This document shows positions 30,903 through 39,775 of a stretch of 44,896 bases of DNA, one piece after another. Origin of the DNA: a virus; IMG/VR virus record IMGVR_UViG_3300018469_000002, positions 1 through 44,896 of that record; one strand, 5' to 3'. Both the position numbers and the translations under genes were made by a program. The notes below the pieces were generated by a model. It saw only the letters and a list, made by a program, of their open reading frames with translations, had not been told where the DNA came from and made no database searches. Position 1 is the stretch's first letter, and the number at the start of each line of letters is the position of its first letter.

Positions 30903-33900
30903 ATGATTCGTCTGCGCCCTGAGAGCACAGCGTACGCCACGTCGGATGCGGCAATCCCGGATAGCGCAGGCGAGTCTATCACTGCTACCAACACGGTGCT
31001 GGATAGCCAGAACGCCAGCGCCGTGGTTGATTCAATGAAACAGCCCACAGCGACTGTTACCGATTCTATTAAGGCAACGCTCTCTGAGAGTATTGCAGCC
31101 AAGGCTGTGCGGGGTATCGAGTTCATGTCGATGCCAGCAGAAGCCGGGTTTGATGTTACTAAAGCATTAGGTGATTCCGCCTCCCAGTACACTGGGGATG
31201 AGTTGGAGTTCCTGTCTGATGCCCGTTCCGCACCTGAACTAAAACAGCGTGCTGCGCAGGTGCAGACCGACCGAGATAACTACCGAGCGATGGGCCAGAA
31301 CATGCTGGCTACCGTCGCTGCGAGTATGCTCGACATCGATACCGTTATTGGTATGGGTGTGGGTGCGCTCCCTAAAGTGGCCCGTGCTGGTCGTCTTGCT
31401 GTAGGTCTCGCAGCTAACTCAGCAGTGCTGGGTGTAGCGAGCCAAGGCGGTGAGATTACTGCACTGGATGTGGTTGGTACAAGCGTAGGCGTAGCCATGG
31501 GTGCAATCCCGAAGGTGCGCCGCGCTGAGAAGTTAGCAGAGGACGTCGTAGAAGGCGCTGAGCGCCCCGCTGCGGCCACCACTGAGAAAGCCGCTAAGTA
31601 CGTACCTGATGAGGACTACGTGCCCACTAAGGTCGATACAGCTACAACCAAACAGCATATCGAGGTTGGGGCGCAGAAAGCCTTCAACGGTGATGTGATT
31701 CGCACAGATATGAACAACGCGGTGCGTGCTGTGGTGAACCTTGGGGATGACCTGCCAGAAGGCCAACGTCTGTTAGGCAGAGCATTAGCGGATTCTCTGG
31801 ATGCTGATGGTGCTGTACCGGTTGTATTCCGTAAGCGTACCGGTGATGAGCGTTCATTCGTTAAGCTCTCCCAGAATGGCGACCTGCAATCTACGGTACA
31901 GGCTACCGAGGTCGGTGCTGACTTAACCTCCCACGTAAAGGCCATGAGCACTTATGACAAGACAATTCTCCTGCACGAAGCAGCCCACGCCAAGACTGTC
32001 CGTACCCTGAAAGCAGTACGAGCAGGAACAGTCACCAGTGGCCCGCAGTTCGACGCAGCCAAGCGGATTGGCGAGATTCGCCAGTACGTACAAGACAAGT
32101 CCATTACCCAAGACCTGAAAGGCCTGTACGGCAGCAAGGGCGCTTACAATGTGAAGTACGGCATGAGCAATGACGATGAGTTCATCGCACAGATGTTCAA
32201 CTCCGATGACTTCCGTAAGCACTTGCAAAGCATTAAGATGCCGGGTTCCGAAGGTACTGTATGGTCCGAGCTGGTCAAAAAGGTTGTACAAGCATTCACT
32301 GGGAAAGCACCAGAAGGTACCGCCTTCGATGCACTGGTGCATGAGTTTGATAACCTGATGCAAGTTCCACAGGTACCCTCTGACATTAAACTCAAGGCAC
32401 CGTCTCCTATCCCGGAGGTACAGTCCCCGCTGCTGAAAGGCGCTAAGACTGTGCAGGACTTCTCTGATAAAGCCCAGCGCACTATCAATGAGAACTTCGC
32501 CTTGCACGACCGTATCGCAAGCATCGGCCCTAAAGCGTCTGAGATGGCCTCTAAGCTCGTCGTGGATGCTACCGGTACCGAGGCTAACTCTGCTGCGCAC
32601 TATGCCCGTACAGCCCATCTAGCGGCTAACACAGCTATTGTGCAGGTGGACTCCGCAATGGCTCAGGCATTACGTGCCGAGTGGCCGCTGGCCCAGCGTC
32701 TACGCCATCCTGTACTGTACAAACAGGCGCAGCGTGATTTAAGCGACAAGGTGTATGCACAGCTCGCTGAGAACCATACCCGGTATCGTGCCGGTCAGAC
32801 CATCGACCCGAGTGCAGACCAGCGTGTGGAATCGGTAGTGCAGGCATTCACTAAGAGCAAGTGGGCAGAGGACTCTCTGGAGCGTATCAAGGCAGCAGGC
32901 GTTGAGGGTGCCGAGAACATCGAATCCTCTCCGTACTACCTGCCCCGCCAGCACTCTGGTGATAAGATGTCCCGGTTCCTGCGTGAGAACGCTGATGTAA
33001 GCCGCGATGATGTTATCGGCATGTACACCTCCCAGTTTAAGCGTATGTTCGCCGACAAGGGGGTCGAGGATGCCACAGCCAAGAAGTTGGGCACCCAGAT
33101 GGTACGGAACATGGAGCAGCGTGCTGCCCACGTCCAAGGGTACCGGCAGTCCGTAGCGGGCATGAGTTATGATGATATCACAGATGCACTGGTGAACGCT
33201 GGTGTAGATGAAGCACAGATTGCCCAATTCATGGGTGAGGTAAAGGTTGCCGGTACTGAAGCCAATAAGGTTAGGAACTTGCGTGGCCGTGCTGAGTTCA
33301 ACATGACCGAGGAGTACGTGACCTCTGCTGGGCGTAGCATTAACCCGCAGATGTTCGTGAACTCTGATACGCTAGGTCTGATGGAAGGGTACAGCCGACG
33401 TATGTCTGGCCGCATTGGATTGGCCCGTGCTGGGTTTGCTGACATCAAGGACATGGTGAAACAGATTGATGAAGCTGCTGCACAGGGTACTAACCCTGCT
33501 GAGGCACTCCAGACTCTGGACAACACCGTGAACCAACTGCTGGGTTACCCCACTGGGGAGAACGTCCCAGACATCCTACGCAGCCTGAGTATCATTGGTT
33601 CCTCTGTGAACCTCGCGAACTCCGGTATCTACCAGCTTGCTGATATGGGTTTGATGCTCCAACAGTTTGGTGTGACCAAGACCTTTAAGGCGTTGGCTGG
33701 CACCAAGTTCGGACGTGATGCTATGGATGTGGCCCGCTCTTCGGAGTACGGTGCCCGCCTGCAAGACGTACTGGAAGCACGTAACGTAATGTCTGGGAAG
33801 TTCCGTAGCATCCTGACCCACCTCGAAGATAACCATGACATCGGTTCTCTGGGTGTGGCTCACCAGTACGTCCAACAGATGGGCCAAGGTACCCGCTTCG

Positions 33901-34625
33901 CTAACGGCATGGAATTTGTGCGCCGTGCGCAGAGCAAGATGGTGGCTGGTCTAATTGGGGATACTGTGGATGATGCAATTCGAGGCAACGCCGCCGCTGT
34001 AACCGCGATGAAGCGCTTTGGTCTGTCTGACGACGTGTTAGCGCGGGTACGTGCAGCTACTGCTAAGAACCCCGATATGCGCGAGTGGCCTTCTGACCTA
34101 CGTTTGGACATGGAGACCATCGCCCACAATATGGCTGACAGTGTTGTGTTGGAGAATCGCTTAGGCGAGATTCCAGCATGGATGCAGTTCAGCTCTGTGG
34201 GCAAGGTGGTGCTCCCGTACATGACGTTCGTGGCTGGTGCATGGAACAAGATTCTGCGTCGTACCGGTAAGCTCGATGGTACTACCGGTATTGCTATGGC
34301 GTTTGCGTACCAGTTGCCACTGGCTACTATCGCAGCGACGGCTAGTCTAACTCTGGGTGGACAGGACGTTACACCGGAGAAGATTATGACCAAGGCAATT
34401 ACGCAGGTTCCTCTGATGAGCTGGCTGGGCTTCGGTGTAGACTTCGTGTCTCAGGGGCCGACTAACAGCATTGCTGCTTTGAGCATTATCGACAAGATGT
34501 ACTCCGCTACATCCTCTGTTGCCAAGGGAGAAGTTGACCCTGCAACGTTAATTAAAGCAGTTCCTTTCCTTGGTATCATGCCGGGAATGCGCCTGCTAGG
34601 CACAAGCCTATCTGATGACGACTAA
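30903..34625 (+). CDS. Large internal virion protein with HEAAH motif, 1240 aa
   Basis: Its size and location match the largest internal core protein (T7 gp16; phiKMV gp37). Residues 358-362 read HEAAH in the context TILLHEAAHAKTV, and SNDDEFIAQMF with E426 follows 64 residues later. HExxH plus a later Glu in a DEF.AQ.F context is the layout of zinc peptidase-like domains found in some phage and plasmid polyvalent proteins. Two long Ala/Lys coiled regions and a C-terminal hydrophobic part (TGIAMAFAYQLPLATIAATASLTL) follow. The peptidase role is inferred, not proven. Confidence 0.75.
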   Translation: MIRLRPESTAYATSDAAIPDSAGESITATNTVLDSQNASAVVDSMKQPTATVTDSIKATLSESIAAKAVRGIEFMSMPAEAGFDVTKALGDSASQYTGDELEFLSDARSAPELKQRAAQVQTDRDNYRAMGQNMLATVAASMLDIDTVIGMGVGALPKVARAGRLAVGLAANSAVLGVASQGGEITALDVVGTSVGVAMGAIPKVRRAEKLAEDVVEGAERPAAATTEKAAKYVPDEDYVPTKVDTATTKQHIEVGAQKAFNGDVIRTDMNNAVRAVVNLGDDLPEGQRLLGRALADSLDADGAVPVVFRKRTGDERSFVKLSQNGDLQSTVQATEVGADLTSHVKAMSTYDKTILLHEAAHAKTVRTLKAVRAGTVTSGPQFDAAKRIGEIRQYVQDKSITQDLKGLYGSKGAYNVKYGMSNDDEFIAQMFNSDDFRKHLQSIKMPGSEGTVWSELVKKVVQAFTGKAPEGTAFDALVHEFDNLMQVPQVPSDIKLKAPSPIPEVQSPLLKGAKTVQDFSDKAQRTINENFALHDRIASIGPKASEMASKLVVDATGTEANSAAHYARTAHLAANTAIVQVDSAMAQALRAEWPLAQRLRHPVLYKQAQRDLSDKVYAQLAENHTRYRAGQTIDPSADQRVESVVQAFTKSKWAEDSLERIKAAGVEGAENIESSPYYLPRQHSGDKMSRFLRENADVSRDDVIGMYTSQFKRMFADKGVEDATAKKLGTQMVRNMEQRAAHVQGYRQSVAGMSYDDITDALVNAGVDEAQIAQFMGEVKVAGTEANKVRNLRGRAEFNMTEEYVTSAGRSINPQMFVNSDTLGLMEGYSRRMSGRIGLARAGFADIKDMVKQIDEAAAQGTNPAEALQTLDNTVNQLLGYPTGENVPDILRSLSIIGSSVNLANSGIYQLADMGLMLQQFGVTKTFKALAGTKFGRDAMDVARSSEYGARLQDVLEARNVMSGKFRSILTHLEDNHDIGSLGVAHQYVQQMGQGTRFANGMEFVRRAQSKMVAGLIGDTVDDAIRGNAAAVTAMKRFGLSDDVLARVRAATAKNPDMREWPSDLRLDMETIAHNMADSVVLENRLGEIPAWMQFSSVGKVVLPYMTFVAGAWNKILRRTGKLDGTTGIAMAFAYQLPLATIAATASLTLGGQDVTPEKIMTKAITQVPLMSWLGFGVDFVSQGPTNSIAALSIIDKMYSATSSVAKGEVDPATLIKAVPFLGIMPGMRLLGTSLSDDD

Positions 34626-34634
34626 GGAGAGAAC

Positions 34635-35852
34635 ATGTACTCAGTGCAGATTGAAACTTCTGACGGTACCTTAACCCGCGTTGAGCTGGGTATTGCGTAC
34701 TTTGAACAGAACGACATCACTGTGTACCGTAACGAAGCTGAGACGCCGCTTGTACAGGGCGTCGATTGGCAATGGGACGGTGCTACTGCCATTAACCTAC
34801 TGAAAGGCGCAGAGCCTGTAGGGAACCAGATTCTAATCTTCCGTAATACGGATAAAGAAAGAGCATTCAATATCTACGATGGTGGTGCTCCGTTCAGCCG
34901 CACCACATTGGATGAGAACTTCAAGCAACTCATCTATCTTGCGCAGGAATTCACGGAAGGCTCCGGCATTGCGGGCCTGTACCGAAATCTGAACATGCAC
35001 GGTAACCGGGTAATTAACTTAGGTGACCCGCAAGACGCTTTGGATGCCACGAATAAAAAGTATGTAGACCAGCAGGACGCATTTTACGATAACAAGCAGA
35101 CCACATGGAACCAGACACAGGATTTAGCTATTGCCGCGATTCTTGCCGGGTTAGACATTGGTAAGCAGATTTATACCATTCCATGGGTGGTAGTTGCGGC
35201 TGGTGGGGAAACATCCCTGAGTCCGCCATTTGTGTTCTCTTCTGCATGGGTATGGCGCAATGGCGTCATGCAGTATCCGGGACAGGCCTATGACATTATC
35301 ACTAACGTGGTACACTTCGCGGAGCCACTGGTGCCGGGGGAGGATGTACTCATTGCCGTGGGCAGTGACATCGCACCACCATACCCTTACCCAACCCGTA
35401 AGAAGATGGAAGTATACTACAGTGGGTTATCTCTGGCTATTCCGACTACAGCAACCAACTTTATTAATTTAATCAAGAACTTGACGCCGACCAGCGGCAG
35501 TTTGAATGCCTTCATTAACACGAACACCAACAAGGTCAATGTGTACAATGAAGATGCCTCCCTGTTCTTCAAGGTGAATATCACCGGGAGTTGGACTACT
35601 ACAAGTCAGAACCGAAGCATGGTACTTGATTTCGCTGGCACAAATGGCAACACGCTAACCGTTAACCGGGTAGATAACACTACCCCAGATATCATTCAGT
35701 TCTCCACTTATTTCTCAGTGGATAAGGACGGGAACATGGCGTTGAACGGTACAGCCCCAAGCATCAAATCTAATGGAAGTATCTTTACGGCTACTTCTAT
35801 CCTGTTGACCTTGGAGCAAACTGTTGTGGCTACAAGTATTACACCCCATTAA
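34635..35852 (+). CDS. Tail fibre protein (T7 gp17 N-terminal type), 405 aa
   Basis: The N-terminal 150 residues are of the T7 tail-fibre attachment kind (MYSVQIETSDGTLTRVELG, GVDWQWDGATAINLL, RTTLDENFKQLIYLAQEF, NLNMHGNRVINLGDP..ALDATNKKYVD). The remainder is beta-rich but shorter than in T7 (553). It could be the adaptor onto which the tailspike encoded at 39776 docks, since that protein lacks this N-terminal attachment domain. GGAGAG precedes the ATG. Confidence 0.82.
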   Translation: MYSVQIETSDGTLTRVELGIAYFEQNDITVYRNEAETPLVQGVDWQWDGATAINLLKGAEPVGNQILIFRNTDKERAFNIYDGGAPFSRTTLDENFKQLIYLAQEFTEGSGIAGLYRNLNMHGNRVINLGDPQDALDATNKKYVDQQDAFYDNKQTTWNQTQDLAIAAILAGLDIGKQIYTIPWVVVAAGGETSLSPPFVFSSAWVWRNGVMQYPGQAYDIITNVVHFAEPLVPGEDVLIAVGSDIAPPYPYPTRKKMEVYYSGLSLAIPTTATNFINLIKNLTPTSGSLNAFINTNTNKVNVYNEDASLFFKVNITGSWTTTSQNRSMVLDFAGTNGNTLTVNRVDNTTPDIIQFSTYFSVDKDGNMALNGTAPSIKSNGSIFTATSILLTLEQTVVATSITPH

Positions 35853-35861
35853 GGAGATAGT

Positions 35862-36158
35862 ATGGCAAAGGGCGCGAGTGTAGGTAAGCTGGCGGAGCTA
35901 CATGAGATGTTGGCGCAGGTGTTGATTGACGACTTGCGCCAGTCACAGGAGGAGAAGATTCCCCTCCCTGCGGCTAACCTCGGCGTTATCCGGCAGTTCC
36001 TCAAAGACAATGAGATTACAGCAAGTATCGATGCTGATGACATGGTGCAGTTGCGCGATGAATTCGAGGCGGAACGTGCTGCTGACCGGGAGAAGCGTAA
36101 ACAGGTGAAGCTACAGCAGACGCTTAGTGACTCCAGTTTCGATTATATCCTACAGTAA
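35862..36158 (+). CDS. Terminase small subunit, 98 aa
   Basis: Its location directly before the large terminase, its length (T7 gp18 is 89) and its acidic helical sequence (SVGKLAELHEMLAQVLIDDLRQ, then NLGVIRQFLKDNEITAS) support this. It is the DNA-recognition partner for packaging of concatemers. AAGGAG precedes the ATG. Confidence 0.8.
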   Translation: MAKGASVGKLAELHEMLAQVLIDDLRQSQEEKIPLPAANLGVIRQFLKDNEITASIDADDMVQLRDEFEAERAADREKRKQVKLQQTLSDSSFDYILQ

Positions 36159-36167
36159 GGAGGTAGC

Positions 36168-37985
36168 ATGGATGAGCGCGCGTTGTATCGTCTGCGCTTG
36201 ATTGCGGAGCGAACCAGCCAATGGAAGGAACGCCCACAGGCGATGGAGAAAGACCTGCGGGAAGAGTTCGCTATGATGGTGTCTAGCGTGTTCACTGAGT
36301 TCACCGACTTTGCGGAGCTGGGGATGCGCTTCCTCGGCTTTGAGCTGACCCCTATGCAGAGGGATATTGCATGGTACATGCAGCACGGGCCAAGGAACAG
36401 CATGGTGGCCGCACAGCGTGGTGAAGCTAAGTCCACACTGGCTGCACTGTTCGCTGTATGGAACCTGATTCGTGACCAGTCGTACCGTGTACTGATTGTA
36501 TCTGGTGGTGAGGCACAGGCGTCTGATGTTGCCTTGCTGGTCATTCGTATGATTGAGCAGTGGGGTTTACTGTGCTGGCTACGGCCGGATAGTACACGGG
36601 GCGACCGTACATCATACGCTAACTATGATGTACACTGTGACCTGAAACCTCTGGATAAGTCTGCCAGCGTGGCCTGTGTAGGTATCACCGCATCCTTGCA
36701 GGGTAAACGTGCTGACCTGTTGATTCCCGATGACATCGAGACAACCAACAACGGCTTGACCGCTACCAACCGCGAAGTGCTGTTGCTGCGCTCCAAGGAC
36801 TTCTCTGCGATTAACACACACGGTAAGACGTTGTACCTCGGTACACCTCAGACCAAAGATAGTATCTACAAGACACTGGCAGCGCGCGGCTTTGAAATCC
36901 GTGTATGGCCCGGTCGTGTACCAACCCTAGAAGAAGAGGAACGTTACGCCGGAACACTGGCTCCGATGATTCAGGAGATGATTCGGAATGGCGCGGCACG
37001 TACAGGCTATGGCTTGGATGGCAACCGCGGCGAGGTAACCGACCCCGGACGCTACACGGAAGATGATTTAATCGGCAAGGAACTTGACTTCGGCCCTGAG
37101 GGGTTCCAGTTGCAGTACATGCTGGATACGTCATTAGCCGATGCACAGCGTACTCGAGTTAAGCTATCAGACGCCATCGTGGCGGCCTTGGGCAGTGATG
37201 CTGCACCTGACTTACTGTACTTCGCAGCGACGCCACAGTATCGCATCCAGAAGCTTCCTGAGGCTATTCAGACCGAGGTCATGTACAATGTGGCTGGCTC
37301 TGGGCAACTACTGCTCCCGTACCAACACAAAATCATGATTGTAGACCCTGCCGGTAACGGTGGTGATGAGGTAGCCTTCGCTTGCGGCGGCGCACTGAAC
37401 TCGTACATCCACCTGTTTGGTGTTGGTGGTCTTCAAGGTGGTCTGATTGAGGAGAACTGTAATACCCTTATTGACTACTGTGAAGAGTTCGGTATCAAGG
37501 ATATTGTCATGGAAGCGAACATGGGCCATGGTACCGCCAGTATGGTGCTGTTGAACGCCCTAGCCAAACGCCGCATCACCGACATGGGGGTTCGTGACAT
37601 CTATGCTAAGGGGCAGAAGGAGCGGCGTATCATTGACTCAGTTAGTCCTGTGTTCCGCAGACACAAGTTCGTAATCCACGAACGTGCTCTGGAGATGGAT
37701 GCTGAGTACTGTGCGAAGTACTCCCGCGATAAAGCCAAGTTGTACTCAGCCTTCTTCCAGTTGGCCGGTATTACGTACGACCGCGGCTCTCTTGCCAAGG
37801 ATGACCGCGCCGATGCTATCGGGCATCTGGTGAATGAACTCAAAGGATTCTTGAGTGTGGACGAGGATAAGGAGGCGGAGAAGTTAGCACAGGAAGTAAT
37901 GCGTAAATTCATGGTGAACCCAATGGGGTACGCCGACCAAGTAGTCCGTAAAGTATCCGGCACTAGAAGCCGACTAAGGAGATAA
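36168..37985 (+). CDS. Terminase large subunit, 605 aa
   Basis: The ATPase shows the Walker A-like loop MVAAQRGEAKST at about 79-90 and Walker B LLIPDDIE with D188-D189. The nuclease domain begins at MIVDPAGNGGDE with D393 as the first metal ligand. The length fits T7 gp19 (586). It pumps DNA into the head and cuts concatemers. AAGGAGG precedes the start. Confidence 0.9.
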   Translation: MDERALYRLRLIAERTSQWKERPQAMEKDLREEFAMMVSSVFTEFTDFAELGMRFLGFELTPMQRDIAWYMQHGPRNSMVAAQRGEAKSTLAALFAVWNLIRDQSYRVLIVSGGEAQASDVALLVIRMIEQWGLLCWLRPDSTRGDRTSYANYDVHCDLKPLDKSASVACVGITASLQGKRADLLIPDDIETTNNGLTATNREVLLLRSKDFSAINTHGKTLYLGTPQTKDSIYKTLAARGFEIRVWPGRVPTLEEEERYAGTLAPMIQEMIRNGAARTGYGLDGNRGEVTDPGRYTEDDLIGKELDFGPEGFQLQYMLDTSLADAQRTRVKLSDAIVAALGSDAAPDLLYFAATPQYRIQKLPEAIQTEVMYNVAGSGQLLLPYQHKIMIVDPAGNGGDEVAFACGGALNSYIHLFGVGGLQGGLIEENCNTLIDYCEEFGIKDIVMEANMGHGTASMVLLNALAKRRITDMGVRDIYAKGQKERRIIDSVSPVFRRHKFVIHERALEMDAEYCAKYSRDKAKLYSAFFQLAGITYDRGSLAKDDRADAIGHLVNELKGFLSVDEDKEAEKLAQEVMRKFMVNPMGYADQVVRKVSGTRSRLRR

Positions 37986-37987
37986 CA

Positions 37988-38170
37988 ATGGCATTAGCAG
38001 CAAACAAAATCAACGAGAACGTAGCGGTACGTGATGCAGCAACCGCAGTACTGAAAGGCTTCCAGCAGATTACGCAGAACGCCTCCCAGTTCACGGCCGC
38101 GGAGATTGCTGTGCTCCAGACGGAAGTCACTAAGTTGAAGACCGCACTGACCGCAGCTGGCGCAGCATAA
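37988..38170 (+). CDS. Hypothetical late protein, 60 aa
   Basis: This is a short alanine-rich helical protein (MALAANKINENVAVRDAATA). The start follows AAGGAGATAACA. A segment near the start, VAVRDAA, resembles LAVRDTA in the next protein. The family is not recognised; small Ala-rich proteins after the terminase are often structural or lysis-linked, but nothing confirms either. Confidence 0.6.
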   Translation: MALAANKINENVAVRDAATAVLKGFQQITQNASQFTAAEIAVLQTEVTKLKTALTAAGAA

Positions 38171-38181
38171 GGAGGTACTGA

Positions 38182-38598
38182 ATGAGCTTTGGCACAATTA
38201 CCGCTGCACAGCGTCTTGCTGTGCGTGACACGGCGTTGCAGTCGTACGCGGCTACACAACCCTTCGCCCAGACTCAACGCGTCCCTACAGCCGCTGAGCT
38301 GGCTTTAATCACCCCTGTACTGGACAAGGCTGCCGCGGCACTTGCTGTGGCCGGTTCTACCGGTATTCCAGCTACCTCTGCTGTAGTAGCCAATGGTGCC
38401 ACCCTCCCTCTGCAAACCTCCGCTGGTGTTGCGTCGGGTAACGTTACAGCTACTGTGGCCGCATCCGCGGTGAGCAACGTTAAGTTGCCTGCTACTACCG
38501 GTGTGGTTACGAATGGGCAGGTCATCACTGCTACCGGCTCTGGTACCACCGCTACTATCTCTGTAGCGGCTGGTGTAGTCAGTATCGTACTCAGCTAA
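38182..38598 (+). CDS. Hypothetical late protein, Ala/Thr/Val-rich, 138 aa
   Basis: The N-terminal 55 residues are helical (MSFGTITAAQRLAVRDTALQ). From about residue 58 the sequence becomes a run of short alternating Thr/Ala/Val/Gly stretches (e.g. VASGNVTATVAASAVSN), typical of a trimeric beta-fibre or a beta-prism surface domain. It may be a capsid decoration or head-fibre protein. AAGGAGG precedes the ATG. The call is based on composition only. Confidence 0.6.
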   Translation: MSFGTITAAQRLAVRDTALQSYAATQPFAQTQRVPTAAELALITPVLDKAAAALAVAGSTGIPATSAVVANGATLPLQTSAGVASGNVTATVAASAVSNVKLPATTGVVTNGQVITATGSGTTATISVAAGVVSIVLS

Positions 38599-38607
38599 GG
38601 AGTAAAC

Positions 38608-38991
38608 ATGAAGCGACTGTTAGTAAGCGCTGTACTGGCGTTAAGCCTGTCCGGCTGCGCTGCCACGTCTGCGTTGAACGCAGTCTCTGCTGTAACCGGC
38701 GGTAAGCCTGACGTTACGGCACAGGTAGGGAAGGAGAACGTCAAGCAAGGGCTTGGCGTGAACTCCAAGGTTGAAGAGACAACCACCATTAAGGATGTAC
38801 AAGGCTCTGTGAACGCCTCTAAGCAGGGGCAACAGGTGCAGGCTGGTAATGTACAGGCAGAGACCGTTAAGGTCAGCAACGGTGCCCCTGTGCCCATGCT
38901 GGTGGCATTCGGTATCGGTATGGCGAGCGTGCTGGGGCTAGTGTTCTGGTTCGTCCCCTCACCTATCAAACGGAGGGACAGAGATGCTTAA
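38608..38991 (+). CDS. Spanin-like lysis lipoprotein with C-terminal membrane helix, 127 aa
   Basis: MKRLLVSAVLALSLSGC is a lipoprotein signal with lipobox L-S-G-C (C17). Near the C-terminus a membrane helix (about 97-116, MLVAFGIGMASVLGLVFWF) is followed by a charged end. A protein held in the outer membrane by lipid and in the inner membrane by a helix is the design of unimolecular spanins such as T1 gp11 (131 aa). The middle is a Gln/Val/Lys-rich linker (GKENVKQGLG). It lies directly before the holin and endolysin, with which it would act. Confidence 0.7.
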   Translation: MKRLLVSAVLALSLSGCAATSALNAVSAVTGGKPDVTAQVGKENVKQGLGVNSKVEETTTIKDVQGSVNASKQGQQVQAGNVQAETVKVSNGAPVPMLVAFGIGMASVLGLVFWFVPSPIKRRDRDA

Positions 38992-39241
38992 CAGAATCTG
39001 GCTGTACATCTGTGAATTAGTGCAGGATGGGACTACCCGGCTGGCGCTGGGTACATCCGGTCTAGTCACATACATGGGGAGTTTAAACTGGAATATGATT
39101 TTCATGGTCGCTGGCTTTCTGATGGGCCTTGCGACACTCCTCATTAACTGGTACTACAAACACAAGAACTCCAAAGTGTTTGAGCAGGCCAGCAAGGAGG
39201 CTGCGAAACGGGGGTACATTCTACGTGAGCCTAAGGAATAA
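38984..39241 (+). CDS. Holin, 85 aa
   Basis: The product has hydrophobic stretches (about 20-33 and 36-55, MIFMVAGFLMGLATLLINWYY) and a charged C-terminal tail, and lies between the spanin-like gene and the endolysin. Length and topology fit small holins or pinholins. Since the endolysin has an N-terminal SAR domain, a pinholin that depolarises the membrane would be enough. AGGGA precedes the ATG, which overlaps the upstream stop. Confidence 0.72.
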   Translation: MLNRIWLYICELVQDGTTRLALGTSGLVTYMGSLNWNMIFMVAGFLMGLATLLINWYYKHKNSKVFEQASKEAAKRGYILREPKE

Positions 39242-39767
39242 AATTATTGCCGCTGTCGCTGCCGGTAGTATTCTCGGTGGCGGCATTACCGGCGTGGTCA
39301 AACATAACGAGGGTTACAGCGAGACGGCGTACTGGCTTGGTGATGGTAAGTGGACTATCTGCTATGGCGAGACCAACGGTGTTAAGAAGGGCCAGACGGC
39401 CACCAAGGCGCAGTGCAACGCGCAGCTTAGGGATAGCATTGCTGAGCATGCTAAAGCCTTTGACGGACTTCCTGAGAGCTTCTCAGACGTGCAGGTGCTG
39501 GGCATGACTGACTTCGCGTACAACGTCGGCGTACCACAATTCCGTAATGGCAGTGTGTACTCCGCGCTAAAGATGGGGAACGCCCAACAGGCTGGGCTGA
39601 ACATCTTGAAGTACAAGTACATCACGTACAACGGGCGGAAGTTTGACTGCTCAACACCGGGTAATAAAGTGTGCTACGGGCTGTGGAAGCGTCGCTTATG
39701 GGAAGCCAAGGCGGTTCGTAATGAATTTAAATCTGTGCAGGAAGCAATGGCTGCACTACCTAAATAG
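39225..39767 (+). CDS. SAR endolysin, GH24-type lysozyme, 180 aa
   Basis: I place the start at GTG 39225, with a GGGGG site upstream and a 17-base overlap with the holin. The N-terminus MSLRNKIIAAVAAGSILGGG is a short, Gly/Ala-rich signal-anchor-release helix, as in phiKMV gp45 and P21 R. The catalytic region HNEGYSETAYWLGDGKWT gives E29 and T44 at the expected distance of 15, but the Asp/Cys normally nine residues after the Glu is Leu38, and the nearest Asp is D40. FAYNVG and the following segments fit GH24. Confidence 0.82.
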   Translation: MSLRNKIIAAVAAGSILGGGITGVVKHNEGYSETAYWLGDGKWTICYGETNGVKKGQTATKAQCNAQLRDSIAEHAKAFDGLPESFSDVQVLGMTDFAYNVGVPQFRNGSVYSALKMGNAQQAGLNILKYKYITYNGRKFDCSTPGNKVCYGLWKRRLWEAKAVRNEFKSVQEAMAALPK

Positions 39768-39775
39768 GAGTTATT

